From NCBI GenBank assembly GCA_964643885.1, contig CAZXUI010000038.1, positions 1 to 40,056 of the forward strand: DNA of 40,056 bases, read 5' to 3'. The notes under the pieces are model-generated. The model saw only the letters and a program-made list of their open reading frames with translations. It did no database searches and was not told the origin of the DNA. This DNA comes from CAADGL01 sp964643885 (GTDB lineage: Bacteria; Planctomycetota; Phycisphaerae; UBA1845; Fen-1342). This document shows, one piece after another, positions 27,001 to 34,819 of the stretch. Positions within the stretch are counted from its first letter, which is position 1. Each line of letters opens with the position of its first letter. The translations under genes were made by a program, and so were the position numbers.

Positions 27001-30000
27001 GCATGGGCCGCAGTCTTCAGCTCGCCTGGCCAGACGTCATGGAGCAGCTCGACCGCGAGAGCGAGCGACTGGCCGAGCAGTTCGCGCCGGCCGCCCTGGT
27101 TGATGCGCCCGTCGCCGATCTGATTCTGCGGCAGGTCACGTTCGGGGCGCTGATGCACGACATCCTGCGCGACCTCGGCCTTCGCCCGCACGCCGTCATC
27201 GGCTACAGCCTGGGCGAGACGACCGGCCTGGTCGCGACGCGGGCCTGGAAAGATCGCGACGAGATGCTCCGCCGCATGGCCGCCTCGCCGCTGTTTACGC
27301 GCGAGCTGGCGGGGCCGTGCGAGGCCGCCCGGCGGGCCTGGAATCTGCCGCCGGGCGAGCCCGTCGACTGGCACGTGGCCGTCGTCAACCGCGACGCGGC
27401 CCGCGTGCGCGAGGCGCTGGCCGGCTGCTCGCGCGTGCACCTGTTGATCATCAATTCGCCGGGCGAGTGCGTGGTCGGCGGGCGGCGGCAGGATGTGGAG
27501 CAGCTCGTCGAGTCGCTCGGTTGTGAGGCGGCGCCGGTTACCGGCGCCTCGACGGTTCACTGCGAGATCGCCCGCCAGGTCGAAGGCGCCTACCGCGATT
27601 TTCACCTGCTCGAGACGACGCCGCCCGGCCCCGGACACGGTGAAACTGTGTCCGGGGCCGACGGGCTCACCTTCTACAGCGCGGCCGCGGGCGAGCCCTA
27701 CCAGCTTTCGCACGTGGCCGCGGCGGAGTCGATCCTCGCCCAGGCGCTGCACGGCTTCGATTTCCCGCGCGTGATCGAGCGCGCCTATGCCGACGGCGTC
27801 CGCACCTTTATCGAGCTCGGCCCCGGAAGCACCTGTACGCGGATGATTACGCGCATCCTCGCCGGCCGGCCGTTTGCCGCCCGCTCGGCCAGCGTCGAGT
27901 CCGACGAGGTGGGCGGCGTCGCCCAGGCACTGGCGTGGCTGATCGCGCAGCGCGTCATTCCCGACGCCGCCGGGTGGCTGCGCGACGGCGATTCGCAGCG
28001 CGACGCGAGCCGGCATGAGCGCCGCCCGGCCGGCCAGCGTGTCATTCGTCTGCCGGCGCACTTCCAGCCCGGTCGGCCGGCGCTGCCCGCCCTTCCCTCG
28101 CCAGCGCTCACCGCGCCCGCACCGCACGCAGTGACGCACCGGAAGGAGCCGCTGGTCGCCTGCCGCGCGGCCGACGGCTTCGCACAGCTCAGCGAGCAGC
28201 TCGTCGCCACGGCCGCGGCCGGTGCCGCTGCGCACGATTCATTCCTGCAGTTCGCCGACTCGGCCATGCAGGGCACGGCCGCCGCACTGGAGCTGCACAA
28301 CCGGCTGCTCCGCCGCGCCCTGGGGATCGAGCCGACAGACGGCATCGAAGCCGAGGCCGCAGCGCCGGCATCGCCCATGCCGTCCGCGGCGCGCCCGCCA
28401 ATCGTCGTCTTGAATCGCGAGCAATGCCTGGAGTTCGCCCTCGGCTCGGTCGCACGCGTCTTCGGCCCGCAGTTCGCCGAGGTCGATACGTTCGCCCAGC
28501 GCGTCCGCCTGCCCGACGAGCCGCTCATGCTGGTCGACCGCGTGGTACACATCGAAGGCGAGCCAGGCTCGCTGGGTGGCGGCCGGATCGTCACCGAGCA
28601 CGACGTCCGCCCGGCCGCGTGGTATCTCGACAACGGCCGTACGCCCGTGTGCATCGCTGTCGAGGCCGGCCAGGCGGACCTGATGCTCTGCTCGTATCTC
28701 GGCATCGACCTGGCCGTCCGCGGCGAGCGCACCTATCGCCTGCTCGACGCCCGCATCCGCTTTCATCGCGACCTGCCGCGGGCGGGCGAGACGATCCGCT
28801 ACGACATCCGCATCGACCGCTTCGTCCGCCAGGGCGACACGTGGATGTTCTTCTTCCGCTTCGAGGGCACGATCGCCGGCCGGCCGCTGATCACGATGAC
28901 CAACGGCTGCGCCGGCTTCTTCACGCCGCGCGAGATCGAGGAATCGCGCGGCATCGTCCGCCCGACGCCGGAGGAGCCGAGCGACGGCGCCGACGCGCTC
29001 GCGCCGCCGGGGGGCCTGCCGCCCATGGCGGTCGAGTCCTATTCGGCCGACCAGCTCGCAGCGCTGCGGGCCGGCTCGCTGGCGGACTGTTTCGGGCCCC
29101 TGTTCGAGGGATTGCCGCTGCGCGACCCGCTGCGAATCCCCGACGGGCGGATGGAGCTGCTGCACCGCATCGTGCGGCTCGACCCGGCCGGCGGGCTCTT
29201 CGGCCGCGGCCTGATCATCGGCGAGGCCGACGTGCATCCCGACGACTGGTTCCTGACGTGCCACTTCGTCGACGACATGGTCATGCCCGGCACGCTCATG
29301 TACGAGTGCTGTGCGCATACGCTGCGGGTCTTTCTGCTGCGGATGGGCTGGGTGGCCGAACAGAGCGAAGCGGGCTACGAGCCGATTCACGAGCACGCCT
29401 GCACGCTCAAGTGCCGCGGGCCGGTGACGCCCGAGACGCGCGTCGTCCGCTACGAGCTGCACATCCGCCGCATCGGCTATGACCCCGAGCCGCACGTCGT
29501 CGCAGATGCCTACATGTACGCCGACGGGAAGCGCATCGTGCAACTGACGGGCATGGCGCTGCGGGTGGCGGGGCTGACGCGCCGCCGGCTCGAGCAGATC
29601 TGGTGGCAGCGGCGCGCGAGCGCACCGGCCGCCGCACGTTTCGCCGCACAGTGTAGGGACGCCGGGCGCCTGTCCGACGCGGCACCACCGAGCGCCGCCG
29701 CGCCGCCGCTCGACGCCACCCGCATCGACCCGATCGGGGACCTGCCGCTGCCGGCCGGAGCGCGAGCGGCAATCTTCGACTATGACCGTATTCTCGCCTT
29801 CTCGATCGGCCGGCCGTCGGAGGCCTTCGGCGAGCCCTATCGCGTCTTCGACCGGCAGCGCCGCCTGGCCCGTTTGCCCGGTCCGCCCTTCCTGTTCCTC
29901 AGCCGCATCACGCACACGGCCGCGGAGGCCTGGAAGCTCGCAGCGGGCGGCTGGATCGAAGCCCAGTACGACGTGCCGCCCGACGCGTGGTACTTCGCCG

Positions 30001-30917
30001 CCAACCGCCAGCGTTCGATGCCCTTCTGCGTGCTGCTGGAGATCGCCCTCCAGGGCTGCGGCTGGATGGCCGCGTATCTCGGCTCGGCCCTGCACAGTCC
30101 GGTCGATGCGCGCTTCCGCAACCTCGGCGGCCAGGCGACGCAGTACGAGGAAGTCTTTCCCGACGCCGGCACGCTGACGACGCGCATCCGTATCAAGGAT
30201 GTCTCCGCCGCGGCCGGGATGATCGTCGAGAAATTCGACATGCAGGTCTGGCGCGGCCGGCGGATCGTCTACGCGGGCGATACGTACTTCGGTTTCTTCT
30301 CAGACGCCGCGCTGTCGCAGCAAGTCGGTATCCGCGGTGCGGCCGAGCGGGCGTATCGACCCGCGGGAACGGCTGCGCCGGTCGTGCTGCCGGCGGATGT
30401 GCCGCTGCGGCCGGACGACGCCGCGCGGGCTCCGCACGCGCCCGCCTGCCTGCCCTCCCGGGCGCTGCTGATGCTTGATTCGATCGACGTGTACGAACCG
30501 GAGGGCGGCCCGCACGGGCTCGGTTTCATCCGCGGCTCCAAGCGGATCGACCCGGCCGAATGGTTCTTCGCCGCGCATTTCTACCAGGACCCGGTCTGGC
30601 CCGGCTCGCTCGGCATCGAGGCGATGCTGCAACTGCTTCGCTACGCGGCGCTGAGCAAGTGGGGCCGCTCACTCGCCCGCACGCACCGCTTCGCGCCCGT
30701 CCTCCTCGGCCGCCCGCACGAGTGGGTCTATCGCGGACAGGTCACGCCCAACGCGAAACGCGTCGAAGTGGAGGCGATGATCCGCGAATGCGAGAGCGGC
30801 GCGCGGCCGCTGCTGCTGGCCGACGGCTTTCTCAAGGTCGACGGCACCTATATCTACGAGATGAAGAACATGGGATTAACGCTCGTGCCGGATGATTCAA
30901 GCGGGGTCCGCCAGTGA
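24033..30917 (+). CDS. pfaC: PfaC-like megasynthase: KS-CLF-AT-DH-DH
   Basis: The 2294-residue protein starts at GTG 24033. KS spans about 3-480 (Cys203 in DAACASS; ECHGTGT). CLF spans about 494-860; at the Cys position of KS it reads TVSCGAASG, aligning Ala668 with the nucleophile, so it is a non-catalytic partner. AT spans about 970-1300 (Ser1059 in GYSLGE), PfaB-like and here fused. A helical segment lies at about 1380-1432. Four hotdog folds follow from about 1460, as two double-hotdog DH units. Only the second half of each has the FabA-type His: TCHFVDDMVMPG (His1744) and AAHFYQDPVWPG (His2182). The layout resembles the myxobacterial third PUFA-synthase protein but without its C-terminal acyltransferase. 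Two repeat elements lie in frame (25276-25303, 27626-27660). Its stop overlaps oleA as GTGA. Confidence 0.93.
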   Translation: MPEPLSIAIVGLGGVFPRARNVREFWQNIAAGIDAIGDVPPGRWVLDPADAIAPRSAAKLPDDHVPHGRGGYVGDFALDPEGLDLDAELLVRLDLSVQFALHAGRDAWREMKTGRLDRARVGVILAAIALPTDGSSRITRETLGREFERRLLGSAAAGSPREGRGVILDPLAALGSQVTSLPAGLLAAALGLGGGGLTLDAACASSLYAVKLACDELREHRCDAVLAGGVSRPECLYTQMGFAVLGALSPSGVCRPFDAAADGLLVGEGAGVVALKRLDDALRDGDQVYGVIRGIGLSNDLAGSLLAADSEGQLRAMRAAYEQAGWRPGEVDYIECHGTGTPLGDRVELESLAALWSGESWRPGQCAIGSVKSMVGHLLTAAGAAGLIKTLLAMGHGTVPPSLHFSRAAEPHPEGGARASRPQSGSCGIGDGPFRVPARAEAWDARDGGVRRAAISAFGFGGINAHVLVEQPPAGMWPSGKSTRRPRIAAAPPEPIAIVGVGLRNGPIDGPLRFARRWVENGDEGSGRLDRLEIGVGEFRIPPNEIPEILPQQLLMLQVAADAMRDAGIERGRPALRGGALVGLSLDLNTSNYHQRWALRDDARRWAGRLGLDLDDEQLAAWTRSLREAWCPPLSAARVLGSLGSSIASRLAREFGLGGPCYTVSCGAASGLRAVEIAARALRRGELDCVLVGAIDLCCDGRAAACHASLQRLVGGGPAAPQDGAAAVVLKRHSDAQRDGDHIYALIRGIGVAGGDGLSAAGEETARLAEQRAREDEAAAAADAAGDAVRFSSPRTGDCGAAAGLVSLAGAAVAIHHRVRPAADMLRGEYWLRNRADGPRRAAVRATSIDGTYVHVALEEAPRSASHASPTLIGRPALFVVCGDAAEEIRRALAELSRHLERSAADLDQSARAWHSHHTAQRAAAPRALALVVRDLQAARRAADFAAAALAKAPEQPIDGREGVYYFPQPAGPAGHVALVFPGSGSHYAGMGRSLQLAWPDVMEQLDRESERLAEQFAPAALVDAPVADLILRQVTFGALMHDILRDLGLRPHAVIGYSLGETTGLVATRAWKDRDEMLRRMAASPLFTRELAGPCEAARRAWNLPPGEPVDWHVAVVNRDAARVREALAGCSRVHLLIINSPGECVVGGRRQDVEQLVESLGCEAAPVTGASTVHCEIARQVEGAYRDFHLLETTPPGPGHGETVSGADGLTFYSAAAGEPYQLSHVAAAESILAQALHGFDFPRVIERAYADGVRTFIELGPGSTCTRMITRILAGRPFAARSASVESDEVGGVAQALAWLIAQRVIPDAAGWLRDGDSQRDASRHERRPAGQRVIRLPAHFQPGRPALPALPSPALTAPAPHAVTHRKEPLVACRAADGFAQLSEQLVATAAAGAAAHDSFLQFADSAMQGTAAALELHNRLLRRALGIEPTDGIEAEAAAPASPMPSAARPPIVVLNREQCLEFALGSVARVFGPQFAEVDTFAQRVRLPDEPLMLVDRVVHIEGEPGSLGGGRIVTEHDVRPAAWYLDNGRTPVCIAVEAGQADLMLCSYLGIDLAVRGERTYRLLDARIRFHRDLPRAGETIRYDIRIDRFVRQGDTWMFFFRFEGTIAGRPLITMTNGCAGFFTPREIEESRGIVRPTPEEPSDGADALAPPGGLPPMAVESYSADQLAALRAGSLADCFGPLFEGLPLRDPLRIPDGRMELLHRIVRLDPAGGLFGRGLIIGEADVHPDDWFLTCHFVDDMVMPGTLMYECCAHTLRVFLLRMGWVAEQSEAGYEPIHEHACTLKCRGPVTPETRVVRYELHIRRIGYDPEPHVVADAYMYADGKRIVQLTGMALRVAGLTRRRLEQIWWQRRASAPAAARFAAQCRDAGRLSDAAPPSAAAPPLDATRIDPIGDLPLPAGARAAIFDYDRILAFSIGRPSEAFGEPYRVFDRQRRLARLPGPPFLFLSRITHTAAEAWKLAAGGWIEAQYDVPPDAWYFAANRQRSMPFCVLLEIALQGCGWMAAYLGSALHSPVDARFRNLGGQATQYEEVFPDAGTLTTRIRIKDVSAAAGMIVEKFDMQVWRGRRIVYAGDTYFGFFSDAALSQQVGIRGAAERAYRPAGTAAPVVLPADVPLRPDDAARAPHAPACLPSRALLMLDSIDVYEPEGGPHGLGFIRGSKRIDPAEWFFAAHFYQDPVWPGSLGIEAMLQLLRYAALSKWGRSLARTHRFAPVLLGRPHEWVYRGQVTPNAKRVEVEAMIRECESGARPLLLADGFLKVDGTYIYEMKNMGLTLVPDDSSGVRQ
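25276..25303. repeat. 28-bp dispersed palindromic repeat inside pfaC KS (copy 2)
   Basis: This is an exact inverted copy of 25-52, with a 7-bp stem (25283-25289 with 25293-25299). It lies in frame near the end of the KS domain and encodes roughly GGARASRPQS, between PHPE and GDGPFRV. KS relatives usually run directly from the conserved Asn/Pro-rich segment to the PF/RV strand here, so this looks like a surface-loop insertion that kept the frame. Confidence 0.75.
27626..27660. repeat. Perfect 13-bp-stem hairpin element inside pfaC AT
   Basis: Bases 27626-27638 pair perfectly with 27648-27660 around a 9-base loop (GGTGAAACT). In frame it encodes about GPGHGETVSGAD, between TTPP and GLTFYSAA. 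AT domains of this type normally pass straight from the Pro-rich turn to the FYS strand, so the element looks inserted into a loop. Confidence 0.7.
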
Positions 30918-31954
30918 GACTCACGCGCACGCGCATCGCCGCCATCGGCTATGAACTGCCGCCGCACGTGGTCACCTCCGCCGCGCTCGACGACCGCCTG
31001 AGTCCCGTCTACACGGCCCTCGGACTCGGCCCGCGGCAGATCGAGCCGCTGACGGGTGTGCGGGAGCGCCGCTTCTGGCCGCCTCGGCCGGTGATGAGCG
31101 ACGGGGCCGCTCGGGCCGCGCGCAAGGCCCTGGCCGGCTCCGGCATCGCCGCCGGGCGGATCGGGATGCTCATCTACGGCGGCGTCTGCCGCGACAACCT
31201 CGAACCCGCGACGGCCTGCGCCGTGGCCGATGCGGTCGGTGTGAGCGGCCGCTCGCACATCTACGACGTCTCGAACGCGTGCCTGGGCGTCGTCAACGGC
31301 ATGGTGCAGGTCGCCAGCGCGATTGAGCTGGGCCAGGTTCAGGCCGGTCTGATCGTTTCGGCCGAGACGGCCCGCGAGATCGTCGACTCGACCATCGAGC
31401 ACCTGCTGGCGACGCGTGATATGCAGACCTTCAAAACCTCGCTGGCGACGATGACGGGCGGCTCCGGGGCGGTGGCGGTGCTGCTGGCGGATGAGTCGCT
31501 GGCTCCGCATGCGCCGCGCCTGACGGCCGCCGTCGCCCGCAGCGCCACGCAGCATCATCGTCTCTGCCGCTGGGGGCCGGACACGGGCATTCCCGCCAGC
31601 CGACCCGTCGTGATGGAGACGCACGCGACCGACGTGCTCGAGCACGGTGTGCGCCTGGGCGTCGAGACGTGGCGCGACTTTCTCGCCGAAACGGGCTGGT
31701 CCGACGGCGTCGACAAAGTCATCTGCCACCAGGTCGGCTCCGCCAACCGCGCGGCGATTCTCAGCTCGCTGCGGATCGCGCCGCAGCGGGACTTCTCGAC
31801 CTTCTCGTTCCTGGGCAACATCGGCACTGTTTCGTTGCCGATCACGGCCGCGCTGGCCGCCGAGCGCGGTTTCCTGGAGCCCGGCGACCGGGTCGGCTTT
31901 CTCGGGATCGGCAGTGGGCTGAACTGCCTCATGCTCGCTATCGAGTGGCAGTAA
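30914..31954 (+). CDS. oleA: OleA: head-to-head acyl condensing thiolase (KAS III-like)
   Basis: The 346-residue thiolase-fold enzyme joins two fatty acyl chains by non-decarboxylative Claisen condensation to a 2-alkyl-3-keto acid. The active-site set expected of OleA is present: Cys123 in SNACLG, His272 in CHQVGSAN, Asn302 in FLGNIGT, and Glu97 in RDNLEPAT, the glutamate that marks OleA and is lacking in FabH. The GTG start overlaps the pfaC stop as GTGA, which ties it directly to the synthase. oleB follows after 25 bases. FabH is the alternative, but Glu97 and the oleBCD neighbours make OleA the better call. Whether it takes acyl-CoA or acyl-ACP from PfaA cannot be read from the sequence. 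Confidence 0.93.
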   Translation: MRLTRTRIAAIGYELPPHVVTSAALDDRLSPVYTALGLGPRQIEPLTGVRERRFWPPRPVMSDGAARAARKALAGSGIAAGRIGMLIYGGVCRDNLEPATACAVADAVGVSGRSHIYDVSNACLGVVNGMVQVASAIELGQVQAGLIVSAETAREIVDSTIEHLLATRDMQTFKTSLATMTGGSGAVAVLLADESLAPHAPRLTAAVARSATQHHRLCRWGPDTGIPASRPVVMETHATDVLEHGVRLGVETWRDFLAETGWSDGVDKVICHQVGSANRAAILSSLRIAPQRDFSTFSFLGNIGTVSLPITAALAAERGFLEPGDRVGFLGIGSGLNCLMLAIEWQ

Positions 31955-31979
31955 TGCGAAGCGCGCAGTTTGCTGCAAC

Positions 31980-32906
31980 ATGGGCATGAACCTCGCCGCC
32001 ATCCGCCATCTGTATCCGTTCGAGAGCCGCTGGCTCGAGATCGGCAAGCTGCGCTATCACTTCGTCGACGAGGGCGACGGCGAGCCGGTGCTGTGCGTCC
32101 ATGGCAACCCGACCTGGTCCTTCCTGTTCCGCCGCGTGGTACAGGCGTTCAGCGGCTCGCGGCGCGTGCTGGCCGTCGATCACATCGGCTGCGGCCTCTC
32201 CGACAAGCCGGCGGCCGGCGAGTATCCATTCACGTTCGAGCGCCGCGTCGAGGACCTGGAGCGTTTCATCGAGCGGCTCGACCTGCGCAGCGTCACGCTC
32301 GTGCTGCACGACTGGGGCGGGGCGATCGGCGTCGCGGCCGCCCTGCGAAACCCCGAGCGAATCGCCCGGCTCGTCCTGCTCAACACGGCCGCGTTTCCGA
32401 TCCCCGCCGGCAAGCGCCTGCCCTGGCAGCTTCGGCTCGTGCGAAACTGGCCGCTGCTGGCGCGCCCGCTGGTGTGCGGCCTGAACGCCTTCGCCCGCGG
32501 TGCGGCGGCGACGGCCGTCCGCCGTCCGCTGCCGGCCGACGTGCGGGCCGCCTTCCTCGCGCCATACGACACGTGGCACAACCGCCTCGCCACGCTGCGC
32601 TTCGTGCAGGACATTCCGCTGCGCGAGGGCGACGCGAGCTGGCCGCTGCTGAAATGGACCGGCGAGCGCATCGATACGCTGGCCCGCTGGCCGGTGCTGA
32701 TCTGCTGGGGCATGCATGACTTCGTCTTCGACGCCGCGATCCTCGCCGAGTGGCGCCGCCGACTGCCGCATGCCCGCGTCGTGATGTTCCCAGACGCCGG
32801 ACACTATCTGCTCGAAGATGAGCCCGACGCGGTGCTGGTCGAGATGCAATCCTTCGTGGCCCGGCCCGGCCGCGTCGAGCCGATCCCCGCAGGAGGCGCC
32901 CGGTGA
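31980..32906 (+). CDS. oleB: OleB: beta-lactone decarboxylase (haloalkane-dehalogenase-like fold)
   Basis: The 308-residue alpha/beta hydrolase has HGNPTWSF as the oxyanion region, the nucleophile Asp111 in LHDWGGAIG, and the catalytic His275 in AGHYLLED. On fold alone it would be called a haloalkane dehalogenase, but in the ole cluster this family removes CO2 from the cis-beta-lactone made by OleC to give the olefin. The start is ATG 31980 or 31986; neither has a clear Shine-Dalgarno site. Its stop overlaps the oleC GTG as GTGA. In known systems OleB, OleC and OleD form a large complex. Confidence 0.92.
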   Translation: MGMNLAAIRHLYPFESRWLEIGKLRYHFVDEGDGEPVLCVHGNPTWSFLFRRVVQAFSGSRRVLAVDHIGCGLSDKPAAGEYPFTFERRVEDLERFIERLDLRSVTLVLHDWGGAIGVAAALRNPERIARLVLLNTAAFPIPAGKRLPWQLRLVRNWPLLARPLVCGLNAFARGAAATAVRRPLPADVRAAFLAPYDTWHNRLATLRFVQDIPLREGDASWPLLKWTGERIDTLARWPVLICWGMHDFVFDAAILAEWRRRLPHARVVMFPDAGHYLLEDEPDAVLVEMQSFVARPGRVEPIPAGGAR

Positions 32907-34819
32907 CCGCTCTCCGCGGCGACACGGCGGCTCGTGCGACGCCGGCGTTGCCGGTCGCGGGCACGAACGTCGTCTCGGCGCTGGTCGACTCGGCCGCGCG
33001 CGACCCGCACAAATCCGCGATCATCTGGGCTCGCCGCGGCCTGCGGCGGCATGTGGCACCGTATGGCTCGATCCGCTACGACGAGCTGCTCGCGGATGTG
33101 CAGGCTCGCGCCGCGCGGAATCGCGCTGCGGGCATCACCCCCGGCACACGCACGCTGCTGATGGTTCCGCACAGTCCGGGCCTGGCGGCCGAGTTCTTTG
33201 CATTGCTCTGGATCGGCGCCGTGCCCGTGCTGCTCGACCCGCGCATGCCGCGCCGCAACCTGTCGTCCTGTCTGGAGCGCGTCCGGCCGCAGGCGTTCGT
33301 CGCCGTGCCCCGCGCCCACGTGCTGCGCCTGCTCGTTCCGCGCGCGCTGGCAGCGACCCGGCTGCGGCTCACCACCAGCGCCGCGCCGTTACCCCGCGCC
33401 CGCGGCACGCCAACATTCGATCCCGCCGCTCTCGCTCCGTCGACCCCGGCCGCCATCCTCTTCACCAGCGGCAGCACCGGGCCGGCCAAGGGCGTCCTGT
33501 ACGAACACGGAATGTTCGCCGCCCAGCTCCACGCCCTTCGCTCGCACTTCGGCCTCGGCCCCGACGCGGTCGATCTCGCCACCTTTCCGCTATTCGGGCT
33601 GTTCGACCTCGCCCTCGGCATGACCGCGGTCATTCCCGACATGGATGCCGGCCGGCCCGGCCGCGCCGACCCGCAGAAGATCACCGCCGCGATCCGCGAC
33701 CACGGCTGCACGAGCATGTTCGCGTCGCCGGCCCTGCTGACGAACCTGACCGACTCGCTCGAGCGCCGGCCGCGCGAGCTGCCGTCGCTGAGGCGGATTC
33801 TCACGGCCGGCGCGCCGGTTCCGCCGCCGCTGCTGCGGCGCCTGCACGACCGGCTCGGTCCGGAGCTCGCGATCCACACGCCCTACGGCGCGACCGAGTG
33901 CCTGCCCGTCAGCACGATCGAGAGCCGCGAGATACTGGAGGAGACGGCCGCCGCCAGCGCCCGCGGCGCCGGCACGTGCGTCGGCCGCCCATTGCCCGGC
34001 CTCGACGTGCGCATCATCGAGATCCGCGATGAGGCGATCGCCCAGTGGTCGCTGGCCCGCGAGCTGCTGGCCGGGCAGATCGGCGAGATCGTCGTCCGCG
34101 GCCCGGTCGCGACGCGCGAGTACGCATTCGACTCCGCCGCGACGGCCAGCGCGAAGATCCCCACTGGGGGACCGGTCTCTGACCGGTCTGAGCCTCTTGG
34201 GGGACCGGTCTCCGACCGGTCTGAGCCTCTTGGGGGACCGGTCTCCGACCGGTCTGAGCCTCTTGGGGGACCGGTCTCCGACCGGTCTGTGCCTCTTGGG
34301 GGACCGGTCTCTGACCGGTCTGAGCCTCTTGGGGGAACGGTCTCCGACCGGTCTGTGCCTCTTGGGGGACCGGTCTCCGACCGGTCCATGGAGACTGTTA
34401 CGAACGACTCATTCGATACCTGGCACCGTATGGGTGACGCAGGCTATTTCGACACCGCCGGCCGGCTCTGGTTCTGCGGACGGGTCAGCCAGCGCGTCAC
34501 CGCGCCCGGCCGCCCACTCTTCACGGACCCGGTCGAGGGCATCTTCAACGCCCACGCGGCCGTCGGCCGATCCGCCCTCGTCGGCGTCGGCCCGCCCGGC
34601 CGGCAGCGTCCCGCGGTCTGGATCGAGCCCGACCCCGCCCGCTTCGACGGCGACGAGCGCCGCCTGCGCGACGAGCTGGCCGCGCTCGCTTCGCGCCACG
34701 AGGTCGCGCGCGGCATTGACACGTTCCTCCTGCTGCGCCGCCTGCCCGTCGACACGCGCCACAACGCCAAAATCGCCCGCGAGCAGCTCGCCGCGCTGGC
34801 CGCGGAGCGCCTGAGATGA
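32903..34819 (+). CDS. oleC: OleC: beta-lactone synthetase (ANL family) with in-frame minisatellite
   Basis: The 638-residue acyl-adenylating enzyme of the ANL family converts a 2-alkyl-3-hydroxy acid to a cis-beta-lactone using ATP. Motifs are the P-loop ILFTSGSTGPAKGV (about 185-198), TPYGATECLPVS, HRMGDAGYFD with FCGR (A7/A8 region), and the C-terminal Lys623 in RHNAKI. Residues of about 422-495 are not family sequence: seven 11-residue units of the GGPVSDRSEPL type, encoded by 33-bp tandem DNA repeats (34166-34387). They sit between AKIP and DTWHRMGD, just before the hinge to the mobile C-terminal domain. The frame is kept and all motifs remain. GTGA overlap with oleB and ATGA overlap with oleD. 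Confidence 0.92.
   Translation: MTALRGDTAARATPALPVAGTNVVSALVDSAARDPHKSAIIWARRGLRRHVAPYGSIRYDELLADVQARAARNRAAGITPGTRTLLMVPHSPGLAAEFFALLWIGAVPVLLDPRMPRRNLSSCLERVRPQAFVAVPRAHVLRLLVPRALAATRLRLTTSAAPLPRARGTPTFDPAALAPSTPAAILFTSGSTGPAKGVLYEHGMFAAQLHALRSHFGLGPDAVDLATFPLFGLFDLALGMTAVIPDMDAGRPGRADPQKITAAIRDHGCTSMFASPALLTNLTDSLERRPRELPSLRRILTAGAPVPPPLLRRLHDRLGPELAIHTPYGATECLPVSTIESREILEETAAASARGAGTCVGRPLPGLDVRIIEIRDEAIAQWSLARELLAGQIGEIVVRGPVATREYAFDSAATASAKIPTGGPVSDRSEPLGGPVSDRSEPLGGPVSDRSEPLGGPVSDRSVPLGGPVSDRSEPLGGTVSDRSVPLGGPVSDRSMETVTNDSFDTWHRMGDAGYFDTAGRLWFCGRVSQRVTAPGRPLFTDPVEGIFNAHAAVGRSALVGVGPPGRQRPAVWIEPDPARFDGDERRLRDELAALASRHEVARGIDTFLLLRRLPVDTRHNAKIAREQLAALAAERLR
34166..34387. repeat. 33-bp tandem repeat array (seven units) inside oleC
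   Basis: Six full units start at 34166, 34199, 34232, 34265, 34298 and 34331, with a partial seventh from 34364. Each contains two copies of the 8-bp palindrome GACCGGTC three bases apart (one copy is spoiled in unit 6). The length is a multiple of three. Differences among units are single substitutions: TCT/TCC silent, GAG/GTG giving E/V, and one CCG to ACG. The first 15 bases match the start of each unit of the array at 39976-40056. There are no spacers, so it is not a CRISPR. Confidence 0.9.

Noticed and set aside
30914..31954. FabH (housekeeping KAS III)
   Set aside because: Glu97 in RDNLEPAT and the oleBCD neighbours mark OleA; FabH lacks this glutamate.
31980..32906. Haloalkane dehalogenase
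   Set aside because: The fold and the Asp nucleophile fit, but the position between oleA and oleC makes OleB the better call.
34166..34387. Possible CRISPR array from regular repeats
   Set aside because: Units abut with no unique spacers, no cas genes are nearby, and the array is translated in frame in oleC.
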